A stretch of 5,775 bases of DNA from Synergistales bacterium (GTDB lineage: Bacteria; Synergistota; Synergistia; Synergistales; Thermovirgaceae): positions 1-5,775 of the forward strand of contig JAHDOX010000062.1 in the NCBI GenBank assembly GCA_018434645.1. The letters are read 5' to 3'. Both the position numbers and the translations under genes were made by a program. This document shows, in pieces, positions 1 through 5,287 of the stretch (positions are counted from its first letter, which is position 1; every line of letters begins with the position of its first letter). Under the pieces are notes generated by a model that was given only the letters and a program-made list of their open reading frames with translations, had not been told where the DNA came from and ran no database searches.

Positions 1-76
1 AAAACCCTGCGCTTGTGAATATTCAAAACAAAATACGATTTCCCCTTCTTTTTACAGATTATGAAAAAACGATACT

Positions 77-105
77 ATCATCAGTTCAAAACGTGAAATT
101 GTCAA
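77..105 (-). promoter_or_regulatory. Possible sigma-70-type promoter reading out of the window to the left
   Basis: On the minus strand a perfect TTGACA (105 to 100) is followed, after a 17-nt spacer, by GATGAT (82 to 77), which matches TATAAT at four of six positions. The surroundings are AT-rich. No gene start is visible before the window ends, so the target would begin left of position 1. The -35 match and the spacing are seen directly; promoter activity is inferred, and the weak -10 keeps confidence low. Confidence 0.35.
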
Positions 106-130
106 TAGACTCAAAACCTTGCTTAGCCCG

Positions 131-157
131 CGAGTTCCCCTTGTAAAGGGGAACTTG
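131..157. repeat. Inverted repeat (hairpin) after the membrane-protein gene
   Basis: Positions 131-140 (cgagttcccc) pair with 148-157 (ggggaacttg) as a 10-bp stem including one G-U pair. Two further T-A pairs (141-142 with 146-147) can close the loop. It lies 67 nt beyond the stop of the membrane-protein gene and may mark the 3' end of that transcript. Neither strand has a T-run directly after the stem, so it is not a canonical intrinsic terminator. It could be a Rho-dependent end, an mRNA 3'-stabilising hairpin or an incidental repeat. Confidence 0.45.
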
Positions 158-224
158 TCCATAGGTAAAAATCGTGGAAAGGACGTAACCGCAAAGAATG
201 GGAAACGCAAAAAATGTGTTGTTT

Positions 225-965
225 TCAGATAAGCCTGCGGGAGTTGCGGATCGAAAGGACGACGAAAGCTATGACCAGGGCCTCGCCCAGCAGGAACAAG
301 CCCCAATGAAACGACTCGGGAACGTAGTTTCCGACAGCTTCCGCAAAGACATCACTGCCCGCCGAAAATCCGCTGGCCACAAGCATTGCCGTAAAGTCCC
401 AGACGAAGGCGGCGAAAATCATCAAGGCACCGGCAATAAGAAGGCCGACCTCCAGGGGGCCTGTCCTGACATGATGCCCGTTTTCTTCGAGCGTAACAAG
501 CGTCAGGGACATGACTATCATAGTAAAAGAACAAAGAACCGGGGCGAGAACGGGTCCGACCCAGGTGACGGGAATCAGAAACAGGACGTCCCAGGTGAAA
601 AGTGACGGCGGCCACCCGACAAAACCTTTAAGGCCTATATAATACACAATATCCCAGATGCCAAAGGTGAAAAGAAAGTACAAAAATCGATCAAAGAACC
701 TTTTGCCCGCGAGGAACGCCACTGCACCGAGCATGACCAAGGTGGCCGCCTCGCGCCAGATTTCGACGGCAAGGATGTCTGCGGGGATTTCGGCCGTCGG
801 GAATCCGAAACCCGCGGGATACCAGAACTCGCGCATGTAAACGACCACCGCGGCCTCCAGGACCCCCATGGCTGCCCCGAAAACCAAAAGAGTCGCAAAA
901 ATACCGAAAAGACTCCTGGAGACGGATTCGACTCCCCCCGTTATGCGAGAAATGGGACGATCCAT
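225..965 (-). CDS. Polytopic membrane protein of unknown function (246 aa)
   Basis: I do not recognise a characterised family. The translation shows about six hydrophobic segments at roughly residues 19-44, 70-88, 92-113, 122-157 (long, possibly two helices), 172-198 and 219-239. Residues suggesting a conserved or functional core are embedded in or next to these segments: E37-AAVVVYMRE, WREAATLVML (70-79), WDIVYYIGLK (104-113), and a Trp/Pro-rich stretch 118-145 with WPP, TWD and TWVGP. From memory, similar uncharacterised proteins sharing the REAAT, FGIWDI and WPPS..TWDVLFL-like segments occur in diverse bacteria, but this is not a named fold. The start at 965 is supported by AAGGGAGGTG about 4-5 nt upstream. 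The gene follows the cupin by 34 nt with no terminator between them, so it is probably co-transcribed. It could be an exporter, a membrane enzyme or a sensor; nothing in the sequence decides. Confidence 0.8.
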   Translation of the reverse strand: MDRPISRITGGVESVSRSLFGIFATLLVFGAAMGVLEAAVVVYMREFWYPAGFGFPTAEIPADILAVEIWREAATLVMLGAVAFLAGKRFFDRFLYFLFTFGIWDIVYYIGLKGFVGWPPSLFTWDVLFLIPVTWVGPVLAPVLCSFTMIVMSLTLVTLEENGHHVRTGPLEVGLLIAGALMIFAAFVWDFTAMLVASGFSAGSDVFAEAVGNYVPESFHWGLFLLGEALVIAFVVLSIRNSRRLI

Positions 966-999
966 GAAACACCTCCCTTGCCGCTCTGCCTGGAGCTAT

Positions 1000-1323
1000 C
1001 TACTTGTAATCTTCCCTGGCGGGGCAGAAAGCGTCGATTACGCGGCAGAATGTTACGCCCCTGGCCTCGTGGGGTACTCCACCCGGCAACACCAGCACAC
1101 AACCAGGTTCCAGAGTCCAGGTCCTGTCTTCCGAGCGGATTTCGAGGATCCCCTCGACGACGTTGACCACCTGTTCGTGTTCGTGGGAGTGGGCGGGCAA
1201 AAGGGCGCCTTCGTCGATTTCCCACCACGCCATGGTCATGTTGTCGGAATGGGCGAATTTCCCCCTGACTCCCGGCGCTACTTCTTTAGCGTCGATGCTT
1301 TTCAAATCGGTCTTTTTGATCAT
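1000..1323 (-). CDS. Small single-domain cupin, KdgF-like
   Basis: A 107-aa beta-barrel cupin. Motif 1 is G39-(5)-H45-x-H47-(3)-Q51-(6)-G58, with Gln in the position usually occupied by Glu. Motif 2 is G74-(5)-P80-x-G82-(2)-H85. H45, H47, Q51 and H85 would form the metal site. The single domain fits the usual 100-115 aa for stand-alone cupins. The order GVRGKF, then HSHEHEQ, then a C-terminal DAFCPAREDYK resembles KdgF of pectin/uronate catabolism, which linearises 4,5-unsaturated galacturonate and ends in a similar D.F.P.RED. No pectin or uronate genes are visible, so catalysis on that substrate is not established. The start is fixed by GGGAGG (1331-1336), 7 nt upstream. It overlaps the M20 stop in an ATGA, which indicates translational coupling. 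Alternatives are a different sugar-acid or amino-acid isomerase, or a ligand-sensing cupin. No signal peptide, so probably cytoplasmic. Confidence 0.9.
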   Translation of the reverse strand: MIKKTDLKSIDAKEVAPGVRGKFAHSDNMTMAWWEIDEGALLPAHSHEHEQVVNVVEGILEIRSEDRTWTLEPGCVLVLPGGVPHEARGVTFCRVIDAFCPAREDYK

Positions 1324-2519
1324 TGGTCCGCCTCCCTGGAAAGGACCGACCAGGCGATGCCCGCATATCCTTCGCAGGCTGAAAGCAACTGGTCGATCTC
1401 TATATATTCGTCTGCGACGTGGGCCAGTTCTTCCCTCGAGGGCCCGAAGCCCACGGTGGGGATCCTTGCCTTTCCTGCATAGTAGCTACCGTTGGTGCAA
1501 AAAGAATAATGCGAGATACGGGGGGCCAGCCCAATCGACCTGAGACCTGCCAGAGCCTTGCGGACGAAGGGATGGCTTTCCTCGAACAACCAGCCCGGAG
1601 CAAACCGCTCGGCCTTTATGATTTCTCCCGTGTAGCATCTGGCTGCCCCTTCGGCAACAAAGACCTCGGCCTTGATTTCCGGCTTGAAGGCTGCGACACC
1701 TCTTATAATCCGTCTGATTTGCGCCAGAACCTCCTCTTTCGTCTCTCCAGGCAAAAGGCGGCGGTCAAAGGTGACCCGACACTTGTCGGGAATGACGCTT
1801 GAGCCCGGATAGGGCGATGAAATGATATCCGTTACTTCGAGTATGCCCTCTCCAAGTACGGGGTGGGAATGGGGGATGAATTCCTTTTCTACGTTCATCA
1901 AAAGGGGGAGCATCGTCTTTATGGCGTTAAGCCCCATAGAGGGGTTCGATGAATGGGCTGACTTTCCGTAGGTCTCCATTACTATCTCGGCGCGTCCCCT
2001 CTGTCCCCGCTTGAGGTCAAGCCCCGAGGCTTCTCCGATGACGACGTAATCGGGGTTCGTCATACGCGCGATGGATTCCGAGGCCACTCCCTCGAAGCAT
2101 TCCTCGTGCACGCTTCCTGCGACAACAAGTTCCCCGCAAAGCCCTTTAGCCCTTTCCCTGAGCAGGTCCGCCGCGAAGACCATGGCGGCAAGGGCTCCCT
2201 TCATGTCCGAAGTGGCGCGTCCCCATATACGGCCCCCTGAGATTTCCGCCCCGTAGGGATCGTGGCTCCAGGACTTTTCGTCGGCTACATCTACATGGTC
2301 CATGTGGCCCTCAAGCAAAATCGTGGGTCCGTCTTCGCCGAAGACCATATGTCCTATCACGTTTCCGTAATGGTCGATTTCGACCTGGTCGTATTTCAGC
2401 GATCGCATAGCCTCGGCGACGAGGTGGGCAACCTCGCCCTCTTCGCCCGAAAGGCTTTTACGCTGGACAAGTTCCCTGCATAGCTCTACGAGCTCGTTTT
2501 TCCGTCTTTCCTCGATCAT
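1320..2519 (-). CDS. M20 family metallopeptidase/deacylase, YgeY-like hydrolase
   Basis: A 399-aa cytoplasmic di-zinc amidohydrolase of the M20/ArgE/DapE/carboxypeptidase G2 superfamily, which cleaves N-acyl, N-carbamoyl or peptide bonds. Visible sites are GHMDHVD (H72 metal ligand, D74), SDMKG (D105 bridging ligand), HEE (E139 general base, E140 ligand), E163 in GEASG, and H367 in ELAHVADEY as the last ligand. The inserted dimerisation domain spans roughly residues 180-290 and carries H189 in GKSAHS. The order GHMD, SWSHDPYG, GRATSDMKG, KRGQRGRAEI resembles the YgeY group, annotated as putative selenium-metabolism hydrolases. No selenium genes are in view, so that pathway label should not be assumed. 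An extended frame begins at 2564, but M at 2519 follows GGAGGAGGG and matches the usual N-terminus. It is the first gene of its unit, ahead of the cupin. The substrate is unknown; an N-substituted amino acid is plausible. Confidence 0.93.
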   Translation of the reverse strand: MIEERRKNELVELCRELVQRKSLSGEEGEVAHLVAEAMRSLKYDQVEIDHYGNVIGHMVFGEDGPTILLEGHMDHVDVADEKSWSHDPYGAEISGGRIWGRATSDMKGALAAMVFAADLLRERAKGLCGELVVAGSVHEECFEGVASESIARMTNPDYVVIGEASGLDLKRGQRGRAEIVMETYGKSAHSSNPSMGLNAIKTMLPLLMNVEKEFIPHSHPVLGEGILEVTDIISSPYPGSSVIPDKCRVTFDRRLLPGETKEEVLAQIRRIIRGVAAFKPEIKAEVFVAEGAARCYTGEIIKAERFAPGWLFEESHPFVRKALAGLRSIGLAPRISHYSFCTNGSYYAGKARIPTVGFGPSREELAHVADEYIEIDQLLSACEGYAGIAWSVLSREADQ

Positions 2520-2524
2520 GATAT

Positions 2525-2533
2525 CCCTCCTCC
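2525..2533 (-). promoter_or_regulatory. Ribosome binding site deciding the M20 start
   Basis: The minus strand reads GGAGGAGGG, then ATATC, then ATG ATC GAG. This very strong Shine-Dalgarno 5 nt before the ATG at 2519 argues for the 399-aa product over the 414-aa frame beginning at 2564. The extra 15 residues (Arg/Tyr/Trp-rich) also do not fit an M20 N-terminus. Confidence 0.85.
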
Positions 2534-2584
2534 GGCCCGGATAACGCGACTGGAACCAAGACATGGAGGTTTTAACCAGATGCT

Positions 2585-2596
2585 GATGTTTACATC
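2585..2596. promoter_or_regulatory. 12-bp palindrome in the M20 leader, candidate operator
   Basis: gatgtttacatc has perfect 5-bp arms (GATGT/ACATC) around a central TT. It lies about 66 nt upstream of the M20 start, between the putative promoter and the ribosome binding site, where a repressor could block transcription. The symmetry is seen directly; binding of a regulator is inferred, and no regulator gene is present in the window. Confidence 0.35.
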
Positions 2597-2616
2597 GATT
2601 TCTCTCGCCTTTTCTT

Positions 2617-2634
2617 TCTGTAATGTCTGTAATG
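2617..2634. repeat. Perfect 9-bp tandem repeat in the M20 leader
   Basis: tctgtaatg occurs twice head to tail without a gap (CATTACAGA twice on the transcribed minus strand). It sits immediately downstream of the putative -10 element at 2642-2647, covering about +1 to +18 of the expected transcript. Direct repeats with 9-bp spacing can be sites for regulators binding in tandem, but a chance duplication is possible. Confidence 0.4.
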
Positions 2635-2641
2635 CAATTCT

Positions 2642-2650
2642 ATTATTGCA
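2642..2650 (-). promoter_or_regulatory. Putative extended -10 promoter of the M20-cupin-membrane protein unit
   Basis: The minus strand reads TGC AATAAT (2650 to 2642): a TGn extension directly before a hexamer that matches TATAAT at five of six positions. No good -35 hexamer stands 16-18 nt upstream; that place is taken by an A/T-rich palindromic core (2664-2673). The terminator at 2709-2748 separates this unit from dctP, so a promoter is needed between 2520 and 2708. The leader would be about 115 nt. Position and sequence support it moderately; activity is inferred. Confidence 0.45.
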
Positions 2651-2658
2651 CATGGGAT

Positions 2659-2675
2659 TCAAAAAAACGTTTTGA
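2659..2675. promoter_or_regulatory. Imperfect palindrome over the -35 position, candidate operator
   Basis: TCAAAA (2659-2664) and TTTTGA (2670-2675) form an inverted repeat, with the self-complementary aaaacgtttt at 2664-2673 overlapping it off-centre. It lies where the -35 box of the putative M20 promoter would be. Its AT-richness makes chance symmetry quite likely, so this is a low-confidence regulatory candidate. Confidence 0.2.
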
Positions 2676-2708
2676 CCATCTGAGGGAGAATAATGAGATA
2701 GTAAACAG

Positions 2709-2748
2709 GCAACAAAAAAGGGGGGTACATACCCCCCTTTTTTGTTGC
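2709..2748 (-). terminator. Strong intrinsic terminator after dctP
   Basis: Positions 2709-2725 (gcaacaaaaaagggggg) are perfectly complementary to 2732-2748, and T2726 can pair with A2731, giving up to an 18-bp stem and a 4-nt loop. The G6/C6 core is flanked by A6 and T6, so transcripts in either direction would have a GC stem followed by a U6 tract. It begins 7 nt beyond the dctP stop, so it should end the TRAP transcript. Because it is symmetrical, it could also stop transcription entering from the left. Confidence 0.93.
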
Positions 2749-2755
2749 GCACCTC

Positions 2756-3796
2756 TTACTGGCGAGGGATTCCGGATTCCTCGTAAATACGGTTCATCAA
2801 ATCTGTTCCGACAATTTCTTCCATCTTCGGCCATACTACTTTCCTTACATGTTCGGCTATGCGATTTAACTGTTCATCAGACAGCATAACAATGGTCCAG
2901 CCGTACTCGTCTTTTAGCTTTTGGCGAAATTCTTCGTCCACCTGTTCTGCCTTGTCCCACTGGATTCTCGCTTCTTCCTGAGCCGCCTGCGTCAGTATCT
3001 GTTGATCTTCCGGAGAAAGCTTATCCCATACATCCTTATTTATTACAAACCACCATGTTTCGACGTAATCATTATATTGTATCCACACATTTTGAACATC
3101 CCTGAATTGCCATGCCTGGAAGGGTGGCCCCCCCATCTGCCCATCGGCTATTCCCATTTGAAGCGATGTGTAAACTTCGGCATAAGGTATGGGAGTTGGA
3201 ATATACCCCAAAGCCTCATATGTCCATTCACAGGGTTTGATCGGCATAACGCGGACTTTTACCCCTTTTTGTACGGTAGGATCATCATACTTGTCAGGCA
3301 GCTTGCTCAAGGAAAGACCGGACATTCCTACCGGTAAAACGTCAAGGGCCTTTATATTGTGCTTTTCCCACAACTCTTGGTTGACCTTAAACGTCCAACC
3401 ATCAGGGCCGTATACTTTTTTGGCTTCTTCAAATGTAGTAAACAAATACGGGAAATAATATGCCAAATTCAGCTGAGGATCGAAGTTAGCATTTGATTGT
3501 TGTAACGCCACTTCGATGGTGCCTCTCATCACCATTTCGAAGACTTCAGTCCAGTCACCTAATACCCCACCGGAATAAACATCTATTTTAATCCGCCCAT
3601 TGGTCCGTTCAAAGACTTTTCGTGCAAATTCTTTAGCTCGGATGTCGTAATCACTGCCTTCAGGGTGAATCTGCGACATTCTCCATCGATACTCTGGCTC
3701 TGCAGCAAAAGAAGGTTGTCCTGCAACAATAATAAGGCTTACTGACAGTAGAACACCTATTGCCAACAGCATGACTGACGATTTTTTCACACTCAT
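2756..3796 (-). CDS. dctP: TRAP transporter substrate-binding protein, DctP family
   Basis: A 346-aa periplasmic binding protein that captures a carboxylate ligand and delivers it to the DctQM permease. The N-terminus is a signal peptide (lysines at 4-5, hydrophobic core about 8-25, likely cleavage near PSFA-A at 28-32); there is no lipobox. Family features are EVFEMVMRGTIEVAL (84-98), GVKVRV (178-183) with R182 in the place of the carboxylate-binding arginine, TPIPYAEVYTSLQMGIADGQ (201-220), and NKDVWDKLSPEDQQIL (253-268). After DGQ the sequence is MGGPP where many sialic-acid or dicarboxylate receptors have ENP, so the conserved pocket Asn is absent; C189 and W191 are unusual nearby residues. 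The ligand cannot be named. M at 3796 follows GGGGGAGG by 5 nt and gives a normal signal peptide; a GTG frame from 3850 adds 18 unconvincing residues. The gene lies downstream of dctM, the reverse of the common P-Q-M order. Confidence 0.95.
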   Translation of the reverse strand: MSVKKSSVMLLAIGVLLSVSLIIVAGQPSFAAEPEYRWRMSQIHPEGSDYDIRAKEFARKVFERTNGRIKIDVYSGGVLGDWTEVFEMVMRGTIEVALQQSNANFDPQLNLAYYFPYLFTTFEEAKKVYGPDGWTFKVNQELWEKHNIKALDVLPVGMSGLSLSKLPDKYDDPTVQKGVKVRVMPIKPCEWTYEALGYIPTPIPYAEVYTSLQMGIADGQMGGPPFQAWQFRDVQNVWIQYNDYVETWWFVINKDVWDKLSPEDQQILTQAAQEEARIQWDKAEQVDEEFRQKLKDEYGWTIVMLSDEQLNRIAEHVRKVVWPKMEEIVGTDLMNRIYEESGIPRQ

Positions 3797-3801
3797 CAAA
3801 A

Positions 3802-3809
3802 CCTCCCCC
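3802..3809 (-). promoter_or_regulatory. Ribosome binding site deciding the dctP start
   Basis: The minus strand has GGGGGAGG ending 5 nt before the ATG at 3796. Starting here places the Lys-Lys and hydrophobic core correctly for a Sec signal peptide. The upstream alternatives at 3850 (GTG) and its following ATG lack a comparable site. Confidence 0.85.
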
Positions 3810-3901
3810 TTTCCTAAACTAGCCACTATGCCGCCCGCTCTCTCCATCACGAGTGTCTTATAGGACTCCCTTTTTTCTATTTATCCCACCACCCCTCTTT
3901 T

Positions 3902-3907
3902 ATTATA
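3902..3907 (-). promoter_or_regulatory. Possible dctP promoter -10 box in the dctM-dctP gap
   Basis: The 148-nt gap between dctM and dctP contains a perfect TATAAT on the minus strand (3907 to 3902), about 106 nt before the dctP start. No recognisable -35 lies 16-18 nt upstream; that position is occupied by a tandem repeat (3912-3929), which may indicate an activator-dependent promoter. No terminator hairpin with a U-tract follows dctM, so read-through from dctQM is also expected. A second promoter would allow more binding protein than permease, but AT-rich sequence makes chance TATAAT common. Confidence 0.4.
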
Positions 3908-3938
3908 GCTAAATTGCTCCAATTGCTCATCGCTAAAT
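3908..3938. repeat. Nested direct repeats upstream of dctP
   Basis: An 8-bp unit aattgctc occurs twice at 9-bp spacing (3912-3919 and 3921-3928). These are framed by an outer direct repeat gctaaat at 3908-3914 and 3932-3938. The block sits directly upstream of the TATAAT at 3902-3907, over the expected -35 region. It may be an activator site; a regulatory role is inferred only. Confidence 0.4.
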
Positions 3939-3944
3939 CAACAC

Positions 3945-5249
3945 CTATTTTACCCCCATGATCAACCGTGGAAGAAACATGGAAAACCACGGGAAATAAG
4001 TTGTCAGAATTATCACTGGCAGATTTCCTAAAAGCATGAAAATCAGGGCGGTAGGTAAATATTGATTAAATGGGACTTTGCCGATCCGCCCTCCTAAATA
4101 GAGTATCGGGGCAGTTGGGGGCGTAACATTGCCCAAGCCCAGGTTCGTTCCCAATATGGCCGCAAAATGTACCGGATGCACTCCAATGCGCATCATCAAT
4201 GGCAAGAGCAAAGGGGCCACCAACATAGTTCCACTAAGGTCGTCCATGAGCATTCCTATTATCACGAGAAAAACATTTACCATAAGAAGAATTACTATTT
4301 TATTGTCAGAAATGGAAATTAGGGAATTGGCTATCATCATCGGTACTCGCTGCATAGTGTAAAGGCGACCTAAAATGGTAACAAAGAAAAGCATAAGTAT
4401 TATAACTCCGCTTGTCGTAACAGCAGCCGTTAATGATGCGATAAACGTCTTTATATTAAGCTCCTTATAAACCAAAAAGCCAATTATTATAGCATACGTG
4501 ACTGCCAGAGCAGCCGCTTCAGTTGGAGTTGTCGCCCCACCGTAAATTGCGCCGAGGATTATGACCGGCATTAACAAACTCCATATGCTTCTTTTGGTGG
4601 CTCGCGCAACTATTCGAATTTTCTCGAAACCCGGCGCTGGCGGCTCCACTGCTACCATAGGGAATTTTCTTTTGACCATGAAGTAATTTATTATTGAATA
4701 AATAGTTGCCATCAAAATACCTGGCAATATCGTTGCAAGAAAACATGCTGTGACGGAAGTCTGCGTTACCCATCCGTACAGGATCATTGGGACACTGGGG
4801 GGTATTAGTTGACCCAGGATAGCAGAGCAACTCACTATTGCTGTTGCATAGTATCTAGGGTAACCCCTTTCTTCCAGTTTAGGGATCATAATCGTTCCTA
4901 TCGCGGCTACTGCCGATGAAGCCGTCCCTGAAATAGCACCGAAAATAGCACATGCCCAAATGGTAGCAGCACCAAGTCCGCCCTTCATGCGACCTAAGAT
5001 CGAGTCAGCAAAGGTTGTTAACCTTTCTGCTATTCCACTCGAGCTCATTAACATACCTGCTATGATGAAAAAAGGAATCGAAAGAAGAGTAAGCGAATTA
5101 AGTGCCCTGAAACCAACAGTCATGAGAAACGAAAAGTCAGGGAATGCTACAATCCCCATGTAAAGTGCCGCGGCCATAAAACAGAAAGGCACTGGCACTC
5201 CCATAACGATAGTTACGATTAAGATGATGATGTCAATTACGACATGCAT
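3945..5249 (-). CDS. dctM: TRAP transporter large permease, DctM family
   Basis: A 434-aa inner-membrane protein forming the ion-coupled (typically Na+) translocation path of the TRAP system; the length is normal for the family. Nearly the whole chain is hydrophobic, consistent with about 12 helices plus re-entrant loops. Family signatures are in order: IPFFIIAGMLMSSSG (58-72), FGAISGTASSAVAAIGTIMIP (103-123), LIPPSVPMILYG (148-159), GATTPTEAAALAVTYA (238-253), MDDLSG (335-340) and LGNVTPPTAPILYLG (372-386). The two PP-containing and two G/S/T-rich segments reflect the internal inverted duplication known for the IT superfamily. The start at 5249 (MHVVIDIIIL) follows AGAGGAGG at a slightly long spacing of about 10 nt. 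The upstream dctQ ends 38 nt away, so the two form one transcript. The substrate is set mainly by DctP and cannot be read here. Confidence 0.96.
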   Translation of the reverse strand: MHVVIDIIILIVTIVMGVPVPFCFMAAALYMGIVAFPDFSFLMTVGFRALNSLTLLSIPFFIIAGMLMSSSGIAERLTTFADSILGRMKGGLGAATIWACAIFGAISGTASSAVAAIGTIMIPKLEERGYPRYYATAIVSCSAILGQLIPPSVPMILYGWVTQTSVTACFLATILPGILMATIYSIINYFMVKRKFPMVAVEPPAPGFEKIRIVARATKRSIWSLLMPVIILGAIYGGATTPTEAAALAVTYAIIIGFLVYKELNIKTFIASLTAAVTTSGVIILMLFFVTILGRLYTMQRVPMMIANSLISISDNKIVILLMVNVFLVIIGMLMDDLSGTMLVAPLLLPLMMRIGVHPVHFAAILGTNLGLGNVTPPTAPILYLGGRIGKVPFNQYLPTALIFMLLGNLPVIILTTYFPWFSMFLPRLIMGVK

Positions 5250-5287
5250 TAAAATTTATCCTCCTCTACACAAATTGAGCCGTCTAG

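Larger units (their letters stand above)
1..224. other. Non-coding region downstream of the membrane-protein gene
   Basis: I find no convincing gene in this stretch. A minus-strand frame that runs from inside the neighbouring membrane-protein gene down to about position 52 has a basic, Pro/Phe-rich translation with no family resemblance, and I treat it as a shadow. The region is AT-rich on its left side. It contains a hairpin (131-157) and a possible minus-strand promoter (77-105), both listed separately. The likely reading is the boundary between the end of the M20-cupin-membrane protein unit and the next gene, which would lie beyond the left edge of the window. Confidence 0.6.

Noticed and set aside
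131..157. Calling the hairpin an intrinsic terminator
   Set aside because: The stem is good, but neither strand has a U-tract directly after it, so I list it only as an inverted repeat.
198..605. A 135-codon open frame on the plus strand
   Set aside because: Its translation is rich in Lys, Arg, Gly and Asp and low in hydrophobic residues, as expected for the antisense of a membrane protein. It has no family match or convincing start signal.
868..1482. A 204-codon open frame on the plus strand
   Set aside because: It lies antisense to the membrane-protein, cupin and M20 genes, whose family motifs and ribosome binding sites are clear. Its translation has no recognisable domain, so it is a shadow frame of GC-rich coding sequence.
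2520..2564. Fifteen-residue N-terminal extension of the M20 protein
   Set aside because: The frame is open, but GGAGGAGGG stands 5 nt before the ATG at 2519, and the extension does not resemble the N-terminus of M20 proteins.
2623..2889. Plus- and minus-strand short frames running through the terminator hairpin
   Set aside because: They cross the perfect inverted repeat and part of dctP, and their translations encode the G/C and A/T runs of the hairpin. They have no start signals.
3797..3850. Eighteen-residue N-terminal extension of DctP
   Set aside because: It would place a long Gly/Glu-containing segment before the signal peptide and lacks a ribosome binding site as good as that before 3796.
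3840..3880. Possible hairpin gagtgtcttataggactc in the dctM-dctP gap
   Set aside because: Only four base pairs form before mismatches, which is too weak to be a terminator or regulatory stem.
3850..3944. Terminator after dctM
   Set aside because: No stem of useful length precedes a T-run on the minus strand, so co-transcription of dctP with dctQM remains possible.
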